Shown: in pieces, positions 51,401-61,779 of the stretch | Layout of the letters: each line of letters starts with the position of its first letter | Numbering within the stretch: the first letter of the stretch is position 1 | DNA from: Cymbidium sinense | Lineage: Eukaryota > Streptophyta > Magnoliopsida > Asparagales > Orchidaceae | Assembly: GCA_021442155.1 (NCBI GenBank) | Contig: CM038221.1 | Location: forward strand, 23,745,906-23,809,905 | Length of the DNA: 64,000 nucleotides | Reading direction: 5' to 3' | Position numbers and translations under genes: made by a program | The notes under the pieces: model-generated | What the model saw: only the letters and a program-made list of their open reading frames with translations | What the model was told of the DNA's origin: nothing | Databases searched by the model: none

Positions 51401-52953
51401 AAATATAAAAGGATAGACAAAAAAATATAAAATAAAATTTATCTCAAACCCCTTAATGTTTTTCTTTTTAATCTATTGTGATGAAAGCTTAAATAACACC
51501 ACCCCATTTTACATTGAAAATTTAGGGCAATCGAAATTACTTGTGAATCTTCAACATACCCTTCATGAATTAACTCTTGTATATTGTATATCTTTCAAGG
51601 GGCCTCCTTCCCCTTCTAATCTACTCGGTTCCCTTGTGAAGTTGATCCATGCATTATCATTGCATAGCACTTTTTGTAGGAGACATTAATTAGTCTTCAT
51701 AGTTTAGAATTAGATGCATTGGATATCTTGATCTGATCTGTGAACATGCTTCCTTTCTAGGATAGCATTTAGATGATCGAAGTTTTGAATTCTTTCATGT
51801 CCAGGTTTAAGGCAATGCTCATCCCTATGGGTTGATAATGGAACATCTTAGACCTTGAACTTGCATATATGCGTTATGGATGCTGAGCATAAAAAAGCTT
51901 CGTTACATCAAAATATTTTCATATATTCGGCTTCATGGTTAAGATGGACCAAGATATAAAACACTGAAGCACAAAGCTTCCTATGACCTGGATTGTATTT
52001 TTAATTCAGAATTTATTTACAACCTTAAATAATTCCCATCAAATGATTATCTAGTCTTCATACAATTAATTACAAACTGTTGGAAAAATATCATTGCAGC
52101 CCCTAATTTTGATAGGATTCTTTGCAGCCACATTTTCTTGAGAACCTGATTTTCAGTTACAACAGCAGGGCTGTGGGAGTATGGATTTTCTCCTAACAAA
52201 TAACATATTGCATTCACGTGCATTATGTATAACATTTTTATTTTTATTTTTCAATTATAGTTGTAAGCCTTAGTTTAAATTTTGATTATTGTGGGGTTTA
52301 GGCGTGGGTTTTCATTCTTCATTTTTATGAAAGTTGCACTTTCAAAAAAAAAAAAGAAAAAAAAAGAAGGAAATTTACCTATATAGCATACAATTCTTAT
52401 GTAAATCCGAATGTTTGATATTTACAAATATGACATTTTTCTTTGCATAAGCAAATACATTTCACTTAAAAAAATTAATTATTCTGTTATTTTTAATATA
52501 ATATTAGAAATTTGAGTGATATTTTTTTAAACATGAATGTTTAAGTAATTGATAGTAAAATATCAGAAGAAAAAGAAGGTTGCATCGCACGGTATTTGTT
52601 AGCAGCTGGAAGAGAGAGAAAGTTATGGTGAGAATGAGTTGAGGGAATAGAAAGTGAGAAGAGAGAACGAGTTGATGGAAGAGAGAGAGAGCGATGATAT
52701 AGACTTTATCGACGCTTATTGAATATTTACGTCAGAATAAGTTTGATATGTTGGTTTCTTGCAGGGTTCGGTGGCATGCCCCTTCTATATGAAGACAGGC
52801 ACTTGTAAATATGCCGTGGCGTGCCGGTTCGATCATCCACCTCCCGGAGAAGCCATTGCCATGGCGCAAATAAGCACTGGTGAGATTGCAGAAGATGACA
52901 GTGATACGTCGGATGATGAACTGGAAGAGGATTCTAGCGAGTCTTCTGAGTGA
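39088..52953 (+). CDS. HUA1: HUA1-like CCCH zinc-finger RNA-binding protein
   Basis: Twelve exons: 39088-39412, 40141-40385, 48156-48215, 48313-48405, 48489-48548, 48649-48873, 49129-49166, 49266-49312, 49392-49519, 49665-49712, 50521-50664, 52765-52953. All introns are GT/AG and the 1602-nt frame stays open, giving 533 residues. Six C-X8-C-X5-C-X3-H fingers start at Cys157, 209, 260, 341, 422 and 476, each preceded by a (Y/L)P-x-RP-(G/S)E linker or GE/GS. The N-terminal 150 residues are Gly/Ser/Tyr-rich; the C-terminus is strongly acidic. In Arabidopsis, HUA1 is a nuclear six-finger protein that binds AGAMOUS RNA and aids processing of its pre-mRNA. Family membership is clear; the same target is inferred. 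No break was found, so it is probably functional. Confidence 0.93.
40141..40385 (+). CDS. HUA1: HUA1-like exon 2, finger 1
   Basis: Acceptor ATATAG|CTCTC joins in phase 1 to give A109. An upstream TTTTCAG (40065) was rejected because it reads into a stop. Finger 1 is Cys157, Cys166, Cys172, His176, followed by the family signature VWVPEGGIPDWKE before the donor GAG|GTGACC. Confidence 0.9.
41690..43551. repeat. 931-bp tandem duplication in intron 2
   Basis: Copy 1 is 41690-42620 and copy 2 is 42621-43551. They start at TAATCATTTGACCCACC and end at GATNACATTTCGCAT. By eye they differ at about twenty positions, including one 5-bp insertion (TCTTTAAGTTGGG in copy 2), roughly 97-98% identical. 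The sequence itself is not recognised. Confidence 0.93.
46592..46986. mobile_element. Tourist-like MITE, family A copy 2 (in intron 2)
   Basis: Starts GGGGCTGTTTGGTT (46595) and ends AACCAAACAATCC (46984), inverted ends, with CTA on both sides. The interior shares ATTTAAAGTAATATTT-like and TTTGGAATTC blocks with the copy at 23535-24063. It also has a small GC-richer patch (46790-46910). Confidence 0.75.
48156..48215 (+). CDS. HUA1: HUA1-like exon 3, start of finger 2
   Basis: Twenty codons, phase 0 at both ends: linker LPERPGEPD and Cys209 plus one residue, then the intron. Confidence 0.92.
48313..48405 (+). CDS. HUA1: HUA1-like exon 4, rest of finger 2
   Basis: Residues 211-241, with Cys218, Cys224 and His228 completing finger 2 (KTQTCKYGLKCKFNHP). 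Acceptor AATGTAG, donor GAG|GTGGGG. Confidence 0.92.
48489..48548 (+). CDS. HUA1: HUA1-like exon 5, start of finger 3
   Basis: Twenty codons, again phase 0 at both ends: linker LPERPSEAV and Cys260 plus one residue. Same length and layout as exon 3. Confidence 0.92.
48649..48873 (+). CDS. HUA1: HUA1-like exon 6, rest of finger 3 and linker
   Basis: Residues 262-336. Cys269, Cys275 and His279 complete finger 3 (KCKFGTNCKYHHPKDIQ). A Ser/Thr/Asn-rich linker follows, ending in the conserved FIPFSPALMHNSKGLPIRP. Confidence 0.92.
49129..49166 (+). CDS. HUA1: HUA1-like exon 7, start of finger 4
   Basis: Twelve codons plus two bases, GETDCPFYLKTG, with Cys341. The split codon makes Ser349. Confidence 0.9.
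49266..49312 (+). CDS. HUA1: HUA1-like exon 8, rest of finger 4
   Basis: Residues 350-364: Cys350, Cys356 and His360 (CKYGATCRYSHPDRI). Ends in phase 1. Confidence 0.9.
49392..49519 (+). CDS. HUA1: HUA1-like exon 9, inter-finger linker
   Basis: Residues 366-407, a hydrophobic Ile/Pro/Ala-rich linker without fingers between the fourth and fifth finger. Donor CAG|GTAATT. Confidence 0.88.
49665..49712 (+). CDS. HUA1: HUA1-like exon 10, start of finger 5
   Basis: Sixteen codons, phase 0: linker YPQRPGEIE and Cys422 plus one residue, the same cut as in fingers 2 and 3. Confidence 0.9.
50521..50664 (+). CDS. HUA1: HUA1-like exon 11, rest of finger 5
   Basis: Residues 424-471 with Cys431, Cys437 and His441, followed by the conserved VKLTLAGLPRRE. 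Confidence 0.92.
50665..52764 (+). other. HUA1-like intron 11 (2.1 kb) with MITE insertions
   Basis: Contains the family B MITE (51118-51383), A-rich runs near 52345-52370, and a partial MITE C-like piece (about 52375-52560, with TACAATTCTTATG and AAATATGACATTT). Nothing else recognised. Confidence 0.8.
51118..51383. mobile_element. Tourist-like MITE, family B copy 2 (in intron 11)
   Basis: Left end GGGGCAGTTTGGGATC (51121), right end GATCCCAAACTTTTCC (to 51380). The interior aligns with the copy at 20625-20903. Flanks are TTA on the left and TAA on the right, so the target duplication is not perfect in this copy. Confidence 0.78.
52765..52953 (+). CDS. HUA1: HUA1-like exon 12, finger 6 and acidic tail
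   Basis: Residues 472-533. Finger 6 (Cys476, Cys485, Cys491, His495) lies wholly in this exon and reads CKYAVAC where the other five fingers have glycine after K-[FY]. The tail is Asp/Glu/Ser-rich. Stop TGA at 52951. Confidence 0.93.
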   Translation, partial: GSVACPFYMKTGTCKYAVACRFDHPPPGEAIAMAQISTGEIAEDDSDTSDDELEEDSSESSE

Positions 52954-53565
52954 AACGTTTTTTTTTTATTGTGCAGGCTATCTTCTGAACCATTAGCTGT
53001 AGGACGAAAAGCTGTCTTGTTTTAAGATATTTTTTTGTGGTCATGATTTGGTTATGAACCTACGGATTTGTTTTTTTCCTTCCTTCACTATTCTTGTGTT
53101 CTCTATTGGATTGTTTATGCTTAGCATTGCTCTTTAATTCTCCTTCAACTCTAATCTAGTTGTGATTCTTTACCAGATTATGCCTTTTAGATCTATTGTT
53201 AAGCTCAACCATTCATTTTGTTTCTTTCTTTCCATGAGATATCACATCTATATATTAAATATTATAGAAAAAAAATTGTTGTGATAAATTTTTTAAAGAA
53301 TTAAAATGTTTCTACGATAGCAGAGTGGTTTGAGTTTTTCGTGATTTCTATAGATGGAAGGAATTATGACTAAGAAAAGATTGATAAATGTTACAACGTG
53401 GCTTGGTATGTATTTTTGTCAAATATTTGATGCTATTTTATAGGATACCTTTGCTCTATTAATGGATGGAAGCCACTGCGACTGCTTCTTTGAATCAGTT
53501 CCGAATGAAACACCCGTTGGCATCATTATTGTGCACATATATGTATGTCTTTGTACCTGACAAAG
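52954..53565 (+). other. 3' flank of the HUA1-like gene
   Basis: Likely contains the 3' untranslated region (T-rich sequence), but no clear polyadenylation signal could be chosen. No further gene. Confidence 0.4.
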
Positions 53566-53821
53566 TCAGGCCTTCAAAAATTAAGGGATTTATATACATA
53601 TCACACAATTCTTATGTATTTACATATAATACATAAATTTTAATTTTTATATATATAACACTCTAATTTTTAATATCTTTTTAAGTATAAAAAAATATTA
53701 GATAAGATATTAAGTTTATTTTGAGAATTTTGTTATTTGGTTGGAAATTTTTTTAATATAATATAAAATTTTAATGCATTATAAATTCATTATTTATTTA
53801 AAATTTAGTGTATTTAAAATT
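53566..53821. repeat. Diverged MITE C-like sequence
   Basis: GGGATTTATATACATATCAC, ACAATTCTTATGTATTTACA and TTTTAATTTTTATATATATA blocks resemble the MITE that follows and those near 22760 and 52375, but without clear matching ends. Confidence 0.5.
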
Positions 53822-54067
53822 TAGGAGGATTTATATATATATCAAGTTAAATTTTCATATTTATATATTTAACATTTAAAATTAAATATTTATTTATCTA
53901 ACATTTTTTATGTTTAAAAAGGTGTATTTCATTTTTAAAAAGTGAATAAAGTGGTATTTTTGATGTGATATTGAAGATTAGAGTGTTATATATATGTAAA
54001 AATTGAAGTTTAAGCGTTAGATATATAAATATGAAAGTTTGACATGATATATATGTAAATCCTCCTA
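53822..54067. mobile_element. Small MITE with long terminal inverted repeats (family C)
   Basis: Starts TAGGAGGATTTATATATATA and ends in the reverse complement of TAGGAGGATTTACATATATA. The inverted repeats run about 57 bp with around eight mismatches by eye. The ends include a TA on each side, so a TA target duplication (Tc1/mariner-type) is possible but not proven. It is non-coding and almost wholly fold-back. Confidence 0.82.
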
Positions 54068-55118
54068 AAATTTATCTAAGTTGAGTGATTTTTATATCAT
54101 TTATAGTATTTTCTAGCAACCACCGGCCATTGTTATTGGATGTTCATTGTCAATCATTTTTTAGATTTATATTATTATTATTTTTAAATTAAACATCAAA
54201 ATGTAAATTTTTGAATTTATTTTTTATATGTTCAAAGCATTATAAATTATTTTAAATGTATTATTTTTTTAAACAAATTGATTTTTTTACATTTTTTTTC
54301 ATTAAACCAAACAGTTTTGAAGGGAATAAATGAATTCAGAATTTCATAAATTACTCATCACCTAGCTCAATGAGGGTGTATTCATGATTGATTAATTAAT
54401 TGAATGAGTTTGAATATTTTTATCAATATTTAATTATTAAATAAATAAATTTGAATAATATATTACTTGATTTATTTATGATTGAATCATTTGAAGTTAG
54501 ATTTAAATTGAAATTTGATAGTTTGATTGAATGGTTGAATTGATATTTGAGAAAATTAAATGAATTGAGATTGGTTTGAATTTGGTTAATGTTAAGTTCA
54601 TAAAATCATATCAAAGGGTTTATGAAGGGTTCTGAATTTGAGTTTGATTATGGATTTCAGTCAAATAATTTGAAATTTGAATTGGAATTTGAGGTTTGGT
54701 TTGAAATTGGAATTTGGATTGGATTTGAGAAGGTGCATATGGATTAGGTTTAAGTCATAGGGTGGATGATTTTCTTAAATCTTAAGATATGGTTTAATCC
54801 TATGATTAACCTTTCTAAGTCTCTAAGTTTATATTAAGTGTTCACCTAATCATTAGAAGTATCTTGAGACTAAGAAATTCTTAGTATCTATAAGAATCCT
54901 AGATCTATGCTGAGGAGGTTGAAGACTCACTCTAAAAATGAGGTCAACACTATATAAAGAAAAAAAAAAAGTATCTCTCATAGTATAATAATAGTCTCTA
55001 AAAAGTTCAAAAGTCTTTAAATATACCTTATCTCTTATTTATAAAGGTGCAGAGCTATAAAGAAAGTCTACACCACAAATAAAAAAAAATATTAAAAAGA
55101 AGTGTAGACTCCATTGAC
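54068..55118. other. Intergenic, AT-rich, no gene seen
   Basis: Rich in TTGAATTTGG-like words (54380-54740), with no recognisable gene or element. Confidence 0.4.
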
Positions 55119-55672
55119 TTAAAGGGCTGTTTGATTGCACACGAGATTTAACTTAAGTAAGATTTAGTAAATCCGAATCTAGTAAATCTGGTAAATAATG
55201 ATTTTGTAAATCCCGTGTAAGTTAAATCTCATGCTACTGTTTAGTTACTTATATCAGAATTTAAGTTGTTTATATTATTTAATATTTTTACAAAATGAAT
55301 AGTTAGAAGTTATTTTTTCTTGTATTTTTTATCACAAAATAAAATAAAATAAAAGACTAATTAAATAAAGAAGTCAAAGAGATGTAAGCCAAGCCATTAA
55401 AGACGTAATATTAATGTAGCTAACAGTATTTAAATTACACTTGGTTAAAACTAGAAAAAAAATAATATTTAATAGATACTCAAATAAAAGTTACAAAAGC
55501 AGAGTGAAGAAAATAATAAATGATAATGATTAACATAGCCACCTTAAATTGTAGATGTGAGTTTATACTATGATTGAGGATATCAATTGAAATGATGCAT
55601 GTGTGCAAAATCCTTCATTTTCAAAATGAATTGACATAATTATGGTTGAAAACACAAAAAAAATAACAAATA

Positions 55673-56855
55673 TTAAACTTCAAGACTTACACTTGCATCC
55701 CATATATCAGTAACAATATCATGTCTCACTCTATTCCCCAAAACTCTCTCTCCAACTATCGCATGTAAGTTGAGGTTTTCATCATTTATTGTCACTTCTG
55801 CTAAGTTGTTATCATGATGCATCTCAATTTGAGACATATTAAAGTATATATCATTATCATGAAAATGACCAATGAAATTGTATAATACTGCACATGCAAT
55901 GATAATATCAGCTTGAGCACTTAAAGAATATTATCGTATATGAGTGAGCACATGAAACCACTCTTTTCGGATACTAAATGTCCTCTCAACATTTCGTAGT
56001 TGGGCATGTCGATAATTGTACAACACTTATGCAACTGTGTACCAACGAATACCTCTACGGTACTCATTCAAATGATATCGATAACCTCTAAATGGGGTCA
56101 TAAGTTTGTCAGTATTTGCGTAACCCGAGTTAACTAAATAATATCTTTCCGGAGGTACTCGAAATCCACCTTGCTCCAAAGACATTCGCAACACCCTCAT
56201 ATATGCTGTAGATTCCTCTCAACCAGAAGTAATGTAGAGAAATTATCGATAAAATGAAATCACAGCCATAACATTTTGGGAGGTAAACCCTTTTCTATTA
56301 CGATAGCCATTTTGCAAATCTCGACCAACAATAGCTGATATGTATGTTCCATCTATCGCTCCAATTGCATTTTTGAAAAAAAGGATATAATTGTTGTTTC
56401 GTTGTTATATAAGGATCTGACTTAACTTCATTTGGAGGAAGATTGATAAATTTATTCGCTAACATCACTATTGCACGCAACACATTTCTGAAATGTCTGC
56501 TGACTGTCTCTAATGAGTGCATAAAAAATTCACATGACTACCTATAACTGTGTGCATGGCGACTCCTCGAAGAAAAATCCCAAGTTGCTCAGCGACATTG
56601 ATGTTCTTTGTATCACAAAACAGCCCATAACCTACCAATAATTCATGGAGTTGGTTGAATGCTTCTGGTGGTAACTTGAAGCAGTTGTATGAGCGTACAA
56701 GATGTTCGTCTATAACATCCTTGATATATTTCTTCCTTGTATAACGTCTTTCAAACATTGGCTTGAGAATGTGATCATTGTCATCTAAAGACTTGTTATT
56801 CTCTAGTATCGATTATGCAAGCCTACTAATTTCATCATTCACCTCTATATAGTTG
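55673..56855 (-). pseudogene. Harbinger transposase, main part (broken)
   Basis: Read on - from the insertion point. First NYIEVNDEISRLA (then a stop), then MFERRYTRKKYIKDVIDEHL, FNQLHELLVGYGLF and ETVSRHFRNVLRAIVMLAN. Next comes the DDE nuclease: AIGAIDGTYIS (first Asp), reached only after a frameshift in a T-run near 56380. The second motif reads YYLVNSGYANTDK, with Asn where the family has Asp. The third is LRNVERTFSIRKEW, where Glu is kept. The frame ends at a TAA (55675-55673) after SVSLEV. With frameshifts, stops and a lost catalytic Asp it is inactive. Confidence 0.82.
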
Positions 56856-56879
56856 TTGCGTGCTAGAAAATCAGTTGCG

Positions 56880-57620
56880 GTAGAGTAAAAGTTTACTTTT
56901 TGTTGAGAATTGACACAAAACAAATTGAGAATTAATAAGAAAACTCTTTAAAAAAATCTCAAAAGAGGAAAATCACTTAAAAAAACCTTCCACTATGTAT
57001 CTGTTTGAGTACAAAATTTTCCGATAACGATTAATTGTATCAGAATGAGAAAATGAATCCTGAATCGAAAACAAATATAGCCATGGTAGAGTGAGAAGAG
57101 ATGACGCGTCGTGAATGTGATCGACCGAATGGCCGGATGATGACCTAAGATGGCCGCGGCGCGGTCGGCAGCGGACCTAGCACCTGAATCAGCGGCGGGT
57201 GACGGCGAATGGTCGACCAATGCCCGACGGGCACGGACCGGCGATGGTTCATGCAGCAACCAATGATAATGACGGCGATTGATGGGGTGGCAGCGGAAAG
57301 TGGTCAAATGCAACCGGCAGTAGCATTACGGCAATCGGCGTAGTAGGCGCTGGATGACCGACGATGGTGGTGACCGACGGAGATGGCCGACCATGGCGCT
57401 AATGCGACTAGCGTAATGACTAGCGTGGTACCGACGGTGGAGACGACGGGAGATCGACGCAGTGGTTGGCTACCGATAGGGGTGGTCAGCAGGCCGAGTG
57501 GTGACACGATTATGCTTGGAGGATTTTCAAGCTTTCTCCTCTCTCTTTAGCGGCCTCCCATCACGAATGCGGTTATTTATAGATCGGAGAGCGTTTAAAT
57601 ACATGCAAAACCCGAACCAC
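56880..57620 (-). repeat. LTR-like module A (inverted copy)
   Basis: On -: a TATA-like CTATAAATAACC (about 57585-57574), then GC-rich CCACCG-type sequence (57520-57120). Then TTATCGGAAAATTTTGTACTC, GATACATAGTGGAAG and a degenerate TTTTCCTCTTTTGAGATTTTT, ending in the element's left terminal repeat. Order and sequence match modules B and C. Open frames in the GC-rich part are composition artefacts. Confidence 0.7.
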
Positions 57621-58254
57621 TCCACTCCATCGGACGACTCAAAATGATTCCTTTGATCATTTGATCGGCTCAAAATGATTCCTTTGATCATTTGATGTAT
57701 TTTAAGCATTTGAATGCTCAAATGAAGTCGAAATGAGATTATAGATCCCGGCCGTAGAGACGCCGATTGACTATAAACACTCCATGTTTAAGTACTATTT
57801 AGGGATTTAACTGATATCCCAAAGTTTCCAATGATATTTTAAGTACTTGAGCTCTACCGCCAACTTAGATCAACTTTTGACATCGACTGCATCACTTGTA
57901 TTTTAAGTGTCATATCGGCTCTATTTTTGGATAACATTATCTCAATCATCCAAAAATATATACGCCAAATACTTGAAAATAACAAATTCTTCAATTAAAT
58001 TTGCGGGTTCATTAACCATACATTTTGAGAGAACACATCTTCATGGGAGCACAAGATTATGATTACGGAAGCGGGTGCACGACTGTAAATGTGTACGGGT
58101 ACATGCCGGTGCAAGGTTTTGGGGTTATGGACCCATCCAGATATATACAGGTGCTGAAGGCCATGGAGAGGCAAGGCTGGGCGACGGTCGAAAGAGGTTA
58201 ACCGGCCCTCGCTCGTCGACCGGCCGGTTTAGGCCAGAATTCATCTTGGGTTCA

Positions 58255-58862
58255 TTTTCCCTCGAAAGAGACGCCAACCCCCTCATCGACCGATCGGGTT
58301 CGGAGGCAATGGCCCGTAGTTCATACTGGCGAGGCCTGGATTTTCCCTCGAAGAAGTGCCGTCTCGCTGACCGACCGGGTTCGAGGCTACCAAGGCTTTG
58401 TAGTTCATGAGACTCGATTTTCCCTCGAAAGAGCGCCAACCGCCTCGCCGGACCGACGGTTCGGGCGATTAAGGCCCGTAGTTCATACCGCCGAGGCCCG
58501 CTTTCTCGAAGAGGCGCCAATTGTCCTCATCGCATCGACCAGGTTCGAGGCTATCGGGCGTGAAGTTCATACGAGCTCCGCTTTTCCTCGAAGAGGCGCC
58601 AATTCATCGCCGACCGACCGGGTTCGAGGCGGCCCATTTCATACGGCTCGGTTTTCCTCGAAGAGGCCAACCGCGCTCGTCGACCGTTCGAGTTTCAAAT
58701 CCAGAATCACGACGAGGTTTCGATTTTCCCTCGAAGAACCGCCTTGTCGGACCGACCGGCCGGAGGCGATCAGGCCCGTAGTTCATACGGCGAGCTCCAA
58801 TTTTCCTCAAAGAGGCCAATGCATCGCCGGACCGACCGGGTTTGCGATCAAGGCCCAGGGAG
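58255..58862 (+). repeat. Minisatellite 1, eight units of 70-86 bp
   Basis: Units start with TTTTCCCTCGAAGAGGCGCC at 58255, 58341, 58417, 58502, 58582, 58652, 58724 and 58801. They continue with CCGACCGGGTTCGAGGC and GGCCCGTAGTTCATACGGCG. It is GC-rich, unlike its surroundings. The open frames on both strands are shadows of the repeat. Confidence 0.9.
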
Positions 58863-58989
58863 TGGGGCGAGCGCCACGCAGCGAAGCACGCTCATGGGGC
58901 GATGCAGGGCGAAGCGCTGACCGACGCGTCGAGGGCCCAAATGTCCGCTGGCCTGCTTTTGAACGGCGGCGGTTTTCTATGATTTTACC

Positions 58990-59860
58990 TTTTGCAGGGT
59001 CTATAAAATCCCCAGGGCGTAAGACACACTCTCATACATCGCCACCACCCGTTTGCCGCTAACCACCCCGTCTGCCAACCACCGGCTGCCAGTTTTACCA
59101 CCGCCGGCTATCACTGTTACCGCTGGCCAATATCGCGGCCATTCCGCTTACCATTATCGCCGCCGGTATCTCGCTGATTCACGCCGCCGCTGATTGTTTG
59201 CCGCTATTGCCGCTGCTGACCACTGCCACCACTTATTACCACCACCATCAATCTTGCTATCGCTAACCACTGCGGTTATTACTACTCCATATCATCTAAC
59301 CATTGCTGCCGGTTTTTTCTCGGATTACCGACGTTGCGGGCACCACTGTTGCCGAGCTGCCGCTGAAGCACTGCTGACCGCTGCTGACGCTAACCATCAA
59401 TCATCATTGTTATCAACCATCGCTGGTTATCCGCTGACCACCGCTGCCGACCATCATCGTGCTGACACCGCCAGATTACTATCGGGCCAGCATTTTGCGC
59501 CACTATCGTCGGCCATCTCCGGCTACCACCACCAACGATCATGCCAACCATCGACCTACCACCATCATCTACTACCACTACTCTGCTAAATTTAAACTAC
59601 TAATTATATATGTTGTTGCGATTGGATTCCCATTATTATTCTTCTCACATACATTTTGTAATCCCGTTATCGGAAAATTTTGTACTCAAATAGATACACG
59701 GGAAGATTTTACTTGCCAGTTCGTAATTTTTCCTCTTTTCGAGGTTTTTCCACGTAAAAATTCTAGTATTATTTCTTCAAACATTCATGTGTCTTGAACT
59801 CCGCAACGGCGGCGTAAACTTTACTCATCAGAATCGGTTTTCTAAGACGCAATGCTGACG
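58990..59860 (+). repeat. LTR-like module B
   Basis: TATA-like GTCTATAAAATCCCC (about 58999-59013), then GC-rich CCACCGCTG-type sequence to 59580. Then TTATCGGAAAATTTTGTACTC (about 59668), a GATACACGGGAAGATTTTACT block and CTCTTTTCGAGGTTTTTCCA, CGTAAAAATTCT. The last part is like the U5 region of plant copia-type LTRs. It ends in a diverged version of the terminal repeat (TTTACTC...TTTTCTAAGACGCAA). Confidence 0.7.
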
Positions 59861-59949
59861 CCGTGGAAACGATTCCAATTATTTCATCTCAGATGGGGAC
59901 CAAGTTTCAACAAGATCAAAACTACCATCGAGGTGGAGCATTTCAAGCT

Positions 59950-61620
59950 TTTAGCGCGAAGAATGAAGATTCATCAAACTGCCTTTAGATTTTGTCGAAA
60001 ACTCAACTCTTAATCTCGTAAGATCATCCATGTTTTAAGCATCTAATCGATTACCATCACAAGAAACAAGTCAAGGATATTTCAACATTGAGAAGAGATA
60101 TAGCTTTGCAAATTATGATTTTCCAATCATACTCATGAAAAAACAAGGCGGTTAAAGAGAAACTTTGGCTACAACCACAAACGATTGACCTCTTCCATAC
60201 AGTGTTAACGCCATCAGCACTCGACAAACAACCTGATAGGTCAAAAATCCTCGCCGGATTCAATTCGATCTTACATATAGGTTAACGCCATCGAGCAAAA
60301 GACTCGACAAACAACCTGATAGATCAAAACTTCGACCTACTCTACAGCTTAACGTTATCGAGCAAAGACTATAAACAACCCTGACGGTCAAAACTCCGCA
60401 CCTACTCCACACAGGTAAGAAGTCAAATAACACTTTGGCTAATACCTCGGATAGGTCAAAAGGTCCTTGGTGGACTTCCCACGACCTCTTCCATACATGT
60501 TAACGTTATCGAGTAACACTCTGACAAACAACCTCAGATAGGTCAAAAATCCTCAGCAGATTCAATTCGACATTTTCCATATAGGTTAACGTCATCGGGT
60601 AACACTCTGACAAACAACCTCGGATAGGTAAAAAATCCTCAGCGAATTCAATTCGACCTCTTCCATACAGGTTAACGTCATCGAGTACCACTCTAACAAA
60701 GAACCTCAGATAGGTTAAAAATCCTCAACGAATCCAATTCGATCTCTTCCATACAGGTTAACGTCATCGAGTAACACTTTAACAAAGAACCTCAGATAGG
60801 TTAAAAATCCTCAACGAATCCAATTCGATCTCTTCCATACAGGTTAACGCCATCGAAAATATCTCGATAAACAACCTCGGATAGTCAAAAAATCTCATGG
60901 ATTCAATTCGACCTCTTCCATATCGTTAACGCCATCTAACACTCGACAAATAACCCGATAGGTCAAAATCCGGATTTAATTCAACATCTTCCATATAGTA
61001 ACGCCATCGGTAACTGACAAACAACAACCCGGATAGGTCAAAATCTCAGCTGATTCAATTAATTTCATAATGTTAACGTCATCAAGAACACTCGACAAAC
61101 AACCTCATATAGGTCAAAAAATCCTCGCCGATTCAAATTCGACTCTTCCATATAGTAACGCCATCTAACACTCGATAAACAACCTCGATAGTTAAAATCG
61201 CCACGGATTCAATTCGAGCTCTTCCATACAGTTAACGCTATCCCTCGACAAACAACCTCGACAGTCAAAAAATCCTCAAATGAATCAATTCGACTCTTCC
61301 ATACAGTTAACGCCATCTGCAAAACACTTTGACAAATAACCGGATATGTCAAAATCCTCGTTGGATCCAATTCGACCTCTTCCATACAGTGCGTAACGCC
61401 ATCGAGTAACACTCGACAAATAACCTCGATAGGTCAAAATTCTAATTCGAATCTTCCATACAGTTAACATCATTAGATAACGCTCGACAAACAACCCGGA
61501 TGGGTAAAAATCCTCACGGATCTAATTCGACCTTTTCTCGTAGTTAATGCATCGTAACACTTTGACAAACAACGCCGGATGGGTCAAAATCCTCGGGATT
61601 CAATTCACCCTTCACATGGT
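59950..61620 (+). repeat. Minisatellite 2, about 17-18 units of 70-90 bp
   Basis: The unit reads CTCTTCCATACAGGTTAACG, CCATCGAGTAACACTCTGAC, AAACAACCTCGGATAGGTCA, AAAATCCTCAGCGGATTCAA. Units begin near 60191, 60270, 60486, 60570, 60658, 60745, 60831, 60914 and so on to about 61540. Those at 60480-60850 are the most alike; those after 60850 have many 1-3 bp losses. The open frames (mostly -) are repeat translations. Confidence 0.92.
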
Positions 61621-61779
61621 TGCATGTAACATCATGAAGAATAATACTTTGAAATATCTATCGGACTTTCGAGTTGCTCGATGGCGGTTTAATTAACGCT
61701 TCCACCATCTTCATTATCAACATTGAACCATCTATTGAAGTTTCAAGAAATCTAATTTCTACAAGAAGTAGACTACGGA

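Noticed and set aside
56993..57507. Open frames of about 70-100 codons on -
   Set aside because: Low-complexity GC-rich tract of module A; no motif, and similar spurious frames appear in modules B and C.
58075..58819. Arginine-rich open frames of up to 131 codons on both strands
   Set aside because: They follow minisatellite 1 units; frames on both strands of a GC-rich repeat are expected.
59194..59797. Open frames of 112-131 codons on +
   Set aside because: GC-rich low-complexity tract of module B, with no recognisable domain.
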